Shown here one piece after another: positions 1-7,060 of a DNA stretch of 64,000 bases. This DNA comes from Prevotellaceae bacterium UBA4361. Its GTDB lineage: Bacteria; Bacteroidota; Bacteroidia; Bacteroidales; Bacteroidaceae. Below the pieces are notes generated by a model. That model did no database searches and had not been told where the DNA came from. It saw nothing but the letters and a program-made list of their open reading frames with translations. A program made the translations under genes and the position numbers. Every line of letters begins with the position of its first letter. Position 1 is the first letter of the stretch. The stretch is taken from positions 62,001 through 126,000 of the forward strand of contig DGSN01000062.1 in assembly GCA_002393575.1 (NCBI GenBank), in the 5' to 3' direction.

Positions 1-66
1 CGACGCGAGAATGATGACAGCCAATGCCATCACGATTCTCGAAATGAATGTTTTCTTTTTCATCAT
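1..66 (-). CDS. N-terminus of a secreted or membrane protein, cut by the window edge
   Basis: Reading from 66 towards 1 gives an open frame of 22 codons: two methionines, three lysines, then a hydrophobic run containing VMALAVIILAS. This is the n-region and h-region of a signal peptide or a first membrane helix. The frame runs off the window. The gene lies 30 bases downstream of the exonuclease III gene on the same strand, so it may be co-transcribed with it. Nothing about its function can be seen. Confidence 0.6.
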   Translation of the reverse strand, partial: MMKKKTFISRIVMALAVIILAS

Positions 67-96
67 CTTTTTGTAGTTTTATACTGAATTGAATTG

Positions 97-864
97 TCAT
101 TTGATTTCCAGCTCCACAGGGCAATGGTCACTTCCCATAATCTCCGTGTGAATCTTGGCATCCTGCAGTCGGTCGCAGAAGCGTTGGGAGGCAAGGAAAT
201 AGTCGATGCGCCACCCTGCATTCCGCTCACGTGCCTGCATTCGGTAGCTCCACCACGAATAGATGTTCTCCATGTCGGGGTAGAAATAGCGAAAAGTGTC
301 GGTGAATCCCGCATTCAGCAGGGTTGTCATCTTCTCTCGTTCCTCGTCGGTGAAGCCTGCACTGAACTGGTTCGTCTTGGGGTTCTTCAAGTCGATTTCC
401 TCGTGCGCCACGTTCATATCGCCACACACGATGACGGGTTTCTTCTCATCGAGCTGCATGAGAAACTGGCGGAATGCATCTTCCCACGTCATGCGGTAAG
501 GCAGCCGCTTCGGGTCTTTTCGCTTGTCAGCGGTTTGCGAATTAGGGGTATAGACCGTCACGAGATAGAACTCAGGCATTTCGAGGGTGATGACGCGCCC
601 TTCGTGGTCGTGTTCCTCCACCCCCATGCCATACTGCACACTCAGCGGTTCGTGTTTAGTATAAATAGCAGTGCCCGAATAGCCTTTCTTCTCGGCATAG
701 TTCCAGTAGGAACGATAACCAGGAAACTCCAGGTCGAGCTGCCCTGCCTGCATCTTGGTTTCCTGCAAGCAGAAGAAATCGGCATCGAAGTCGAGAAACA
801 CCTTCTCGAATCCCTTGCCCACACAGGCACGTAGCCCGTTCACATTCCATGAAATGAGTTTCAT
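97..864 (-). CDS. xth: Exodeoxyribonuclease III (Xth/APE1-type AP endonuclease)
   Basis: The 255-residue protein is a full-length member of the exonuclease III branch of the endonuclease/exonuclease/phosphatase fold. In this family it nicks DNA at abasic sites and removes 3'-blocking groups during base-excision repair in the cytoplasm. Hallmarks in order are ISWNVNGLRA near residue 4, LQETK with the metal-binding Glu35, CGDMNVAH with Asp149 and Asn151, GWRIDYFL near 218, and GSDHCPV with Asp246 and His247. All expected catalytic residues are present. The ATG at 864 follows directly on a repeat element (865-983) that separates it from the upstream regulator, so the promoter was not located. 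Confidence 0.95.
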   Translation of the reverse strand: MKLISWNVNGLRACVGKGFEKVFLDFDADFFCLQETKMQAGQLDLEFPGYRSYWNYAEKKGYSGTAIYTKHEPLSVQYGMGVEEHDHEGRVITLEMPEFYLVTVYTPNSQTADKRKDPKRLPYRMTWEDAFRQFLMQLDEKKPVIVCGDMNVAHEEIDLKNPKTNQFSAGFTDEEREKMTTLLNAGFTDTFRYFYPDMENIYSWWSYRMQARERNAGWRIDYFLASQRFCDRLQDAKIHTEIMGSDHCPVELEIK

Positions 865-983
865 ATCGTTGTAATTAAAAATTTAGAATGAAGAATGAGG
901 AATGAAGAATGAAGAATTAAGAATGAAGAATGAGGAATGGAAATTACATGAGCAGAGTAAAATACATTCTTAATTCTTCATTC
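865..983. repeat. Word-repeat hairpin with the 23-base core (copy A)
   Basis: The segment is made of repeated GAAGAATGA-like words on the left and TTCATTCTT-like words on the right, so the arms can pair. Between them at 947-969 lies the reverse complement of a core that reads GTATTTTACTCTGCTCATG in its 3' part. The same 23 bases occur in the opposite orientation at 4926-4948, and variants occur near 37034 and 43535. The right arm runs into the last codons of the neighbouring regulator gene. Confidence 0.8.
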
Positions 984-1691
984 TTAATTCTTCATTTTAA
1001 TCAACCTGTATCCCCGTCCTCGCTCCGCCTCAATGTCGAGGTCAGTGCTTTCGTGTATCACTGCTTTCAGTCGGCGAATCAGTGTGTAGAGCGATTCGTT
1101 GGCATCGTCTTTCTTTGGCCACAATGCTTGGCAAATGTCCGACTGGTTCAGACTGTGGTTGTCTTCAGCGAAGAACATTTCCATCAGTTGCAGTTGCATC
1201 GGAGTGAATTTCACCTCCTTCGTTCCGCTGAGGAAACGTCGTTGTTCGGGGTCGAATCGCAGGTTGCCTATCGTCACAAAGTGCTGAGCCAACATCAAGG
1301 CCTCACGCTTGCGGAAATAACGAGCCGAGAACAATGCCCATAGCACCGCAACGGCTGTCAGACCCAACGAATACTTCTGGTTGGACAGCGCAAAGATGGT
1401 TGCTACATTCCGTTTCACACTCCAACTCACATCCACATGCTCGTCGTCTGTCATGTTGAACGACAGACAGGCTTGGTCCTTCAGTTCGCTGATGGAAATG
1501 CAGTTGCGGAAATCCCGAATCGTGTCGGTTGCCACAATCTGCTTGCCCTGCTGTTGCGCCAAAGCTTCTTGGAGAGCTTGGTTCAGGTCCAACTGCACGT
1601 TGTGAGCCGTCAACTGATAGCTGCCAAAGCCCGTAAGCAAGGCAGACGAGAGAAGCAAACAGAAAACAATAATTGCAGAACGGGGTGACAT
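984..1691 (-). CDS. Membrane-bound OmpR/PhoB-type winged-helix regulator
   Basis: The start at 1691 (MSPRSAIIVF) gives 235 residues; a longer frame to 1799 adds only non-signal-like residues. Two hydrophobic segments (about 5-25 and 106-124) flank a region of about 80 residues that should lie in the periplasm. Residues about 138-232 are a trans_reg_C winged helix, with the typical RGRGYRL wing at 224-230. There is no receiver domain, so this would be a one-component membrane regulator: inside-out relative to ToxR, with the DNA-binding domain at the C-terminus. Two cysteines (64 and 75) in the periplasmic part could form a redox-sensitive disulfide (inference). The last codons (KMKN and stop) are made from the neighbouring repeat. 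It is divergent from the TonB-type receptor gene, a plausible target. Confidence 0.75.
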   Translation of the reverse strand: MSPRSAIIVFCLLLSSALLTGFGSYQLTAHNVQLDLNQALQEALAQQQGKQIVATDTIRDFRNCISISELKDQACLSFNMTDDEHVDVSWSVKRNVATIFALSNQKYSLGLTAVAVLWALFSARYFRKREALMLAQHFVTIGNLRFDPEQRRFLSGTKEVKFTPMQLQLMEMFFAEDNHSLNQSDICQALWPKKDDANESLYTLIRRLKAVIHESTDLDIEAERGRGYRLIKMKN

Positions 1692-1890
1692 ATAATTATG
1701 AGTTAAAGTGAAAAGAGAAAACGTACATAACTCTGCAAAAATACAGCAAAACGGCGAATTCACCAAGAAATTCGTTAGCAAATATGTCCGAAACTTCATG
1801 ATGTCAGCGAAATGTCAGTTTCTTATCAGTCTTTGTTTGCATCGAAGGACGGAGTTTTCCCGACTTTTGCAACATCAAAAGTTTTTTGTT

Positions 1891-3936
1891 ATGAATAAAT
1901 TATTGATGAAACTTCTCTTAGTTTTCGCTTTTCACTTGTCGTTTTTCACTCTTCGCGCACAAACGGAAAAGAGTATTCAACTCGACGAAGTGACCGTGGA
2001 GTCTGCCCGAATGGTGGAGAAATCCGACCGCAAAATCTTTTTCCCAACAACCCAGCAGTTGGATAGTTCCACCTCGGGCTTCGGCCTCCTGTCCAAATTA
2101 GCCATGCCCTTTCTGCGTGTAGATGAAGTGGCACAGACCATCACTGCCCCTCCAACGATGGGAGGCGTACAAGTGCGCATCAACGACGTTGTCGCCACAA
2201 GCAACGACCTGCTTTCGCTCAACCTTTCGTCGGTGCTGCGCGTGGAATACATCGACCACCCAGGTGTGCGCTATGGCAACGACCTCGGTTTTGTTGTCAA
2301 CATCATCACACGCCGCGCCACGAGTGGCTATGTGATAGGTACACGCATTGCCCAGTCTGTCACAGCACTCATGAACAGCGATGCCGTCTATGGAAAATAC
2401 AACACAAGGAAAAGTGAATGGGGCATCGACTACAAACTTTCCTATTTCGACCTCAAGGGCACTCGGAACGAGGATTCTGCCGACTATCTCTTGACGGATG
2501 GCTCCACTTATCGTGTGCATCGTCGCGACCTCTCTCATCATTCGCAGCAGATGGGGCACAAACTCCAGTTGCATTACAGTCTGAGAGACTCGCTTCGTGT
2601 GTTTCAAATGGCACTACGCGGTTCGCTCTCCAACTTGAAAAAATCGCGAATTCATCGGGAGATTTCGACTCCAGACAGCCTTTATCATGCCAACATCAAC
2701 GCTCCCGACCAATCCGCTTCGCCTGCTCTCGACCTCTACTATTTCCGTCGCCTTTCTCCGAAGCAGTCGCTCACGCTCAACGCCGTCGGCACCTACATCG
2801 GTTCCGACTACGACTACTCCTACAACGACTATGCCTACCATGCCGACGGCTCTGCCTATTCGCTCCAATCGGAAGCCCTCTACGAGCATCGGCTTCGTCC
2901 CTTCACCCTGACCGTTGGCGCACAATGGAATCAGAAATACACCGACAATCGCTATTCGGGGGCAACCTCTGCGCAGACAGGCATTCGCCGCGGAGAAGTG
3001 AATGCCTTTGCACAACTGCAAGGCGAATTGGCAAAAATTCAATACACGGCAGAAGTGGGAATGAGTCATCAGCACTATCACCAAGGAAACTATCAGCGCA
3101 ACAATCCGTTTTTGCGTTCCAAACTGAGCCTCTCCTATCCACTCTCCGACTCTTGGTCCTTGAACTACGACTTCTCGCTGAAGCCTTACCTCTCCATCCT
3201 CGCTGCAACAAGCGACGTGTCGGTGATGCAGAACGAAAGGGAAATCAACTTGGGCAATCCCGACAGTCGTCCCTGTCGCCAAACGGAGCACACCCTTTCG
3301 CTCGACTACCAATCGCCACGTCTCGGCAACTCCTTCTCTGCATTCTTTCGTGACAACCACCATGCCTACATGCAGAAAATCTACCGCAACAACGACAATC
3401 AGTTTGTGTTCACACGAGCCAACCAAGGCAGCATCAAGTTCTTCTACCTGAGCAACTACACCAATTACGTTATCATTCCCAAGCACCTCATCGCTTCGTT
3501 CAGCATCATGCTGTCGCGCATGTGGAACTTCGGCGACAACTACACCCATTGCTACACAGCCTGCAACTACCAAGCCATGCTGCAAGCCTACGTCGGTCGG
3601 TTCTCCTTCGATGCCTTTTTCGACAATGGCTATCGGTTCTTGGAAGGCGAATCGAACGGCATCAACGGTTCCGACCTCACCCTTTCTTCCACCTACAAGC
3701 ACAAGGCAATCAGTCTTTCCCTCTCTTGCCAAGGCTGCTTCAGTCCTCATGCCTTGCAGAATCGCACCATCATCGTCAACCAGTTCGTCCACAAGCAGTT
3801 CACGTCCCGCTCCAGCGACTTTGGCAATCTCCTCAAGCTCACCTTCACTTATCGGCTCTCCCACGGTCGCAAATACGATTCTCCAGCAAAGCGCATCAAC
3901 CACTCCGATTCAGACTCAGGCATCCTGAAAAACTAA
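1891..3936 (+). CDS. TonB-dependent outer-membrane receptor-like protein
   Basis: The start at 1891 gives a clear signal peptide (MNKLLMKLLLVFAFHLSFF, cleavage after RAQ) and 681 residues; an upstream in-frame ATG at 1708 would put the signal peptide inside the protein and is rejected. Residues about 30-150 resemble the plug domain: IQLDEVTVE near the start of the mature protein, then GGVQVRIND and VLRVEYIDHPG, followed by a long region of alternating aromatic strands typical of a 22-stranded barrel. There is no carboxypeptidase-regulatory domain, and the protein is shorter than SusC. The substrate is unknown. A small secreted protein follows 87 bases downstream, and the divergent membrane regulator may control both. 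Confidence 0.8.
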   Translation: MNKLLMKLLLVFAFHLSFFTLRAQTEKSIQLDEVTVESARMVEKSDRKIFFPTTQQLDSSTSGFGLLSKLAMPFLRVDEVAQTITAPPTMGGVQVRINDVVATSNDLLSLNLSSVLRVEYIDHPGVRYGNDLGFVVNIITRRATSGYVIGTRIAQSVTALMNSDAVYGKYNTRKSEWGIDYKLSYFDLKGTRNEDSADYLLTDGSTYRVHRRDLSHHSQQMGHKLQLHYSLRDSLRVFQMALRGSLSNLKKSRIHREISTPDSLYHANINAPDQSASPALDLYYFRRLSPKQSLTLNAVGTYIGSDYDYSYNDYAYHADGSAYSLQSEALYEHRLRPFTLTVGAQWNQKYTDNRYSGATSAQTGIRRGEVNAFAQLQGELAKIQYTAEVGMSHQHYHQGNYQRNNPFLRSKLSLSYPLSDSWSLNYDFSLKPYLSILAATSDVSVMQNEREINLGNPDSRPCRQTEHTLSLDYQSPRLGNSFSAFFRDNHHAYMQKIYRNNDNQFVFTRANQGSIKFFYLSNYTNYVIIPKHLIASFSIMLSRMWNFGDNYTHCYTACNYQAMLQAYVGRFSFDAFFDNGYRFLEGESNGINGSDLTLSSTYKHKAISLSLSCQGCFSPHALQNRTIIVNQFVHKQFTSRSSDFGNLLKLTFTYRLSHGRKYDSPAKRINHSDSDSGILKN

Positions 3937-3987
3937 CAGGTGCATCATTCTTTTCCCAAAAAGAAATGATTTGTGAATTATTTTGTG

Positions 3988-3995
3988 TATTTTTG
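3988..3995 (+). promoter_or_regulatory. -7 promoter box upstream of the secreted protein at 4024
   Basis: TATTTTTG matches the Bacteroidetes -7 consensus TAnnTTTG and lies 28 bases before the ATG. A TTTG at 3970-3973 is present but only 14 bases upstream, closer than usual, so the -33 element is doubtful. Confidence 0.45.
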
Positions 3996-4023
3996 CGCAT
4001 CGTATTGATAAAAGGAACGAGCG

Positions 4024-4899
4024 ATGCAGAAAGTTCAGAAATATGCGCTGGTGCTGGCAATGTGCCTCACGACATCGAACCTCTTTGCACAGGTTGACGT
4101 GCAAGGAAAGGAAACGAAGGGCATGGACGCAAAGGAAACTCAGTACGAAGAACTGCAACAGCTGGACTCCATCGCTTCCTTGCCCGAAGCGATGGAGATG
4201 GACAAGGCATCAATCATGCTGAATCGGAAAGCATTGGATTCAGAGAAATCACAACTGAATCTCTTGCGCGATGCCTCAGCACCGTCCTTGAATCACGCTC
4301 CTTCACTGCATTTGTGGAAAGGCGCATTCGTGGATGCCAGCGGTTCGTTCGCCACCATGCCAGGCATGATGGACATGGAATCGGGCCGCGTGTCGCTTCA
4401 TCAGAACGTGGGCGATAGGCTGACCATAGAAGTGTCGGGCATGGCGAACAAATACTGGATGCCAGGACAATTCTCCTTGCAGAAACAGTTTGGCGTAGGC
4501 GGTAGCATCGGCTATCGTGTCAATTCTCACATTTCGCTCCATGCCTTTGGCAACTACTACGGACACACGCCTCTTGTGGGACCTGCCATGTATCCGTATA
4601 TGAACACCACTTCTTTCGGTGGATTCGCCAACGTGCAGTTCAGTTCACGTTTCCGCACGGAGGTGGGAGTGCATCGTTACTTCAGTCCGCTCACGGGGCG
4701 GTGGGAGACCGACCCGATTATTCGTCCTTACATCAAGGTAGGAAAATCAAAAACCGAAATCGGGGGAATCGATTTCGGTTATCTACTCAAATCATTGATT
4801 ATAGGTTCGCGCGAAAAGCAGATGCAACCGCCAATGATGGTGCCCAACCCTGCGAACGCTCCAGCACCAGCCCCCAGCGGAGTGCATCGGCTTAAATAA
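4024..4899 (+). CDS. Secreted protein of unknown function, possible small outer-membrane barrel
   Basis: The 291-residue protein begins with a signal peptide (MQKVQKYALVLAMCL, cleavage near LFAQ). The mature N-terminal part (about 25-90) is charged and helical. From about 100 onward it has alternating short strands rich in Gly, aromatic and polar residues (for example GGSIGYRVNSHISLHAFGNY), which suggests an outer-membrane beta-sheet or small barrel. The C-terminus is Pro/Ala rich. I do not recognise a family. It follows the TonB-type receptor on the same strand and may be its partner, although a promoter-like box lies between them. Confidence 0.65.
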   Translation: MQKVQKYALVLAMCLTTSNLFAQVDVQGKETKGMDAKETQYEELQQLDSIASLPEAMEMDKASIMLNRKALDSEKSQLNLLRDASAPSLNHAPSLHLWKGAFVDASGSFATMPGMMDMESGRVSLHQNVGDRLTIEVSGMANKYWMPGQFSLQKQFGVGGSIGYRVNSHISLHAFGNYYGHTPLVGPAMYPYMNTTSFGGFANVQFSSRFRTEVGVHRYFSPLTGRWETDPIIRPYIKVGKSKTEIGGIDFGYLLKSLIIGSREKQMQPPMMVPNPANAPAPAPSGVHRLK

Positions 4900-4902
4900 A
4901 TG

Positions 4903-4993
4903 TAGAATGAAGAATGAGGAATGAAGAATGTATTTTACTCTGCTCATGGAAGGTATTTTTCATTCTTCATTCCTCATTCTTCATTCTTCATTT
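4903..4993. repeat. Word-repeat hairpin with the 23-base core (copy B)
   Basis: Immediately after the TAA of the preceding gene come GAAGAATGA-type words, then the core at 4926-4948, then complementary TTCATTCTT words up to the 3' end of ettA. It is an inverted copy of the element at 865-983, so copies A and B flank the regulator/receptor/partner block in opposite orientation. It lies between convergent genes, where a bidirectional terminator would be expected. Confidence 0.8.
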
Positions 4994-5002
4994 ATCATAA
5001 GT

Positions 5003-6697
5003 TTAGTCCATCAGTTTGCGGTATTTCACACGGGTAGGTTCTTCGCGTCCCAAGCGTTTGAGCTTGTTCTGCTCGTACTCCGAGTAGGAACCTTCGAAGA
5101 AGAACACGTTGGAATCGCCTTCGAAAGCAAGAATGTGCGTACAGATGCGGTCGAGGAACCAGCGGTCGTGACTGATGATGACGGCACAACCAGCGAAGTC
5201 GTCCAAACCTTCTTCGAGCGCACGAAGTGTATTCACGTCGATGTCGTTGGTCGGCTCATCGAGTAACAACACATTGCCTTCTTCCTTCAGCGCCATTGCC
5301 AACTGGAGGCGATTGCGCTCACCACCCGAAAGCACACCGCAGAGTTTCTGCTGATCCACTCCTGCAAAGTTGAAGCGAGAGAGATAGGCACGGGCATTGA
5401 CATCGCGTCCACCCATGCGGATAAGTTCATTGCCTCCCGAAATCACATCGTACACACTCTTGTTGGGGTCGATGCTCGTGTGCTGCTGATCAACGTATGC
5501 AAGTTTCACGGTCTCGCCCACTTCGAACGTACCGCTATCAGGCTTTTCCAATCCCATAATCAGACGGAAAAGCGTAGTCTTTCCTGCACCATTCGGACCA
5601 ATCACGCCGACGATGCCGTTTGGAGGAAGAACGAAGTTGAGGTCGTCGAAGAGCAACTTGTCGCCAAAAGCTTTTGCCACGTGCTGTGCCTCAATCACCT
5701 TGTTACCAAGACGCGGACCGTTCGGAATGAAGATTTCCAACTTCTCCTCCTTCTCCTTCACGGTCTCGTTGATGAGTTTGTCGTAACTGTTCAGACGTGC
5801 CTTGCCCTTGGCTTGACGTGCCTTCGGAGCCATGCGCACCCACTCCAACTCGCGTTGCAAGGTCTTGCGCCGCTTGCTTTCCGCCTTCTCCTCCTGAGCT
5901 AATCGAAGCGTTTTCTGTTCCAGCCAACTGCTGTAGTTTCCCTTCCACGGAATGCCTTCGCCACGGTCGAGTTCGAGAATCCAACCAGCCACATGGTCGA
6001 GGAAATAGCGGTCGTGTGTGACAGCGATGACCGTTCCCTCATACTGCTGCAAGTGCTGTTCGAGCCAGTCGATGGATTCCGCGTCGAGGTGGTTGGTAGG
6101 TTCATCGAGCAGCAGCACGTCGGGTTTCTGAAGCAGCAAACGACAGAGAGCCACACGACGACGCTCACCACCGCTGAGGTGTTCCGTGAGCTGGTCGCCT
6201 TCAGGACAGCGCAGTGCATCCATTGCGCGCTCCAACTGGTTGTCGAGGTTCCACGCATCGGTGGAGTCGATGATGTTCTGCAATTCCGCTTGCCGAGCGA
6301 AGAGCTGATCCATCTTGTCAGCATCCTCGTAGTATTCAGGCAATGCGAACTTCTGATTGATGTCCTCGTATTCGTTGAGCGCATCCACAATGTGCTGCAC
6401 TCCCTCCTGCACGATTTCCCGTACGGTCTTCGTCGGGTCGAGGTAAGGGTCCTGCGGCAGGTAGCCTACGGAATACCCTGGGGAAAACACCACCTGTCCC
6501 TGGTATTGCGTGTCGAGTCCAGCAATGATTTTCATCAGTGTGGATTTTCCAGCACCATTCAAACCGATGATACCAATTTTTGCTCCATAGAAGAAAGAGA
6601 GGTAGATGTTTTTCAGCACCTGCTTCTGGTTCTGCTGAATGGTTTTGCTCACACCCACCATCGAGAAGATGATTTTCTTGTCGTCAACTGTTGCCAT
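5003..6697 (-). CDS. ettA: Energy-dependent translational throttle protein EttA (ABC-F ATPase)
   Basis: The 564-residue protein has two ABC ATPase cassettes joined by a linker and no membrane segment, the ABC-F plan. EttA binds the ribosomal E site and gates the first peptide-bond cycle according to ATP/ADP level. The first cassette shows Walker A GLNGAGKST at 45-53, signature LSGGERRRVAL and Walker B LLLDEPTNHLD; the second shows GPNGAGKTTL, LSGGERNRLQLA and LLLDEPTNDID. The arm and P-site interaction motif lies between, with basic residues around PKARQAKGKARL. Length and order match EttA rather than other ABC-F members. A well-spaced promoter lies 119 bases upstream, with a repeat-derived leader. 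Confidence 0.93.
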   Translation of the reverse strand: MATVDDKKIIFSMVGVSKTIQQNQKQVLKNIYLSFFYGAKIGIIGLNGAGKSTLMKIIAGLDTQYQGQVVFSPGYSVGYLPQDPYLDPTKTVREIVQEGVQHIVDALNEYEDINQKFALPEYYEDADKMDQLFARQAELQNIIDSTDAWNLDNQLERAMDALRCPEGDQLTEHLSGGERRRVALCRLLLQKPDVLLLDEPTNHLDAESIDWLEQHLQQYEGTVIAVTHDRYFLDHVAGWILELDRGEGIPWKGNYSSWLEQKTLRLAQEEKAESKRRKTLQRELEWVRMAPKARQAKGKARLNSYDKLINETVKEKEEKLEIFIPNGPRLGNKVIEAQHVAKAFGDKLLFDDLNFVLPPNGIVGVIGPNGAGKTTLFRLIMGLEKPDSGTFEVGETVKLAYVDQQHTSIDPNKSVYDVISGGNELIRMGGRDVNARAYLSRFNFAGVDQQKLCGVLSGGERNRLQLAMALKEEGNVLLLDEPTNDIDVNTLRALEEGLDDFAGCAVIISHDRWFLDRICTHILAFEGDSNVFFFEGSYSEYEQNKLKRLGREEPTRVKYRKLMD

Positions 6698-6815
6698 AAG
6701 TTAAATGTAGAATGAAAAATGAAGAATGAAGAATTTTGGGTAAGTCAAAAGTTCGCCGCCTATTGGCATTTTTACTTTTTAACTTTTAATTATTAACTTA
6801 TTATTGTTCCTTTTG
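6698..6815 (-). repeat. Word repeats in the ettA leader
   Basis: The transcribed leader of ettA contains a run of GAAGAATGA-type words next to the start codon, and a run of TTTAACTTTTAA-type words from about 6770 to 6805. It belongs to the same general class as the other word-repeat elements but lacks the shared core and has no clear paired arm. Confidence 0.5.
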
Positions 6816-6846
6816 CAAATGTAAGGAATAAAAACCGATTTGCCAA
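6816..6846 (-). promoter_or_regulatory. Promoter for ettA
   Basis: On the minus strand, TACATTTG (6816-6823 as CAAATGTA) matches TAnnTTTG, and TTG (6844-6846 as CAA) lies 20 bases upstream. This spacing is as expected for the Bacteroidetes major sigma factor. It is the only well-matched promoter between ettA and the divergent gene at 7061. Confidence 0.7.
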
Positions 6847-6969
6847 TCAAAGGGCAAAAGAAAAATGCAACAGGAAGAAAAAAGGGCGAATTCATCGGGA
6901 GAAAACAAAAATGTAACAAAACCAAAATTTCTTGTTACATTATTTTTATTATGTGTGCCACTTATTCCT

Positions 6970-6977
6970 TATCTTTG
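6970..6977 (+). promoter_or_regulatory. -7 promoter box for the secreted protein at 7061
   Basis: TATCTTTG matches TAnnTTTG exactly and lies 83 bases before the ATG, giving a leader of about 75 bases. No TTG is found at the usual distance. Confidence 0.5.
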
Positions 6978-7060
6978 TCGCCGAGAAAGTCAAAACAACA
7001 TCCTTGAATCGAAATAATCAAGCATTTAAATATCATTATTAACCAATCAATTAACTCTTT

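Noticed and set aside
94..834. Open frame of 246 codons on the plus strand over exonuclease III
   Set aside because: It is antisense to an unmistakable xth gene and has no family features; a frame shadow.
930..1343. Open frame starting in the word repeat and antisense to the regulator
   Set aside because: Same effect as above: a repeat-derived start on a shadow frame.
1708..1890. N-terminal extension of the TonB-type receptor
   Set aside because: It would bury a good signal peptide inside the protein and lies over the divergent gene's leader.
4928..5266. Open frame starting in the word repeat on the plus strand over ettA
   Set aside because: The hydrophobic start comes from the repeat; the rest is antisense to ettA.
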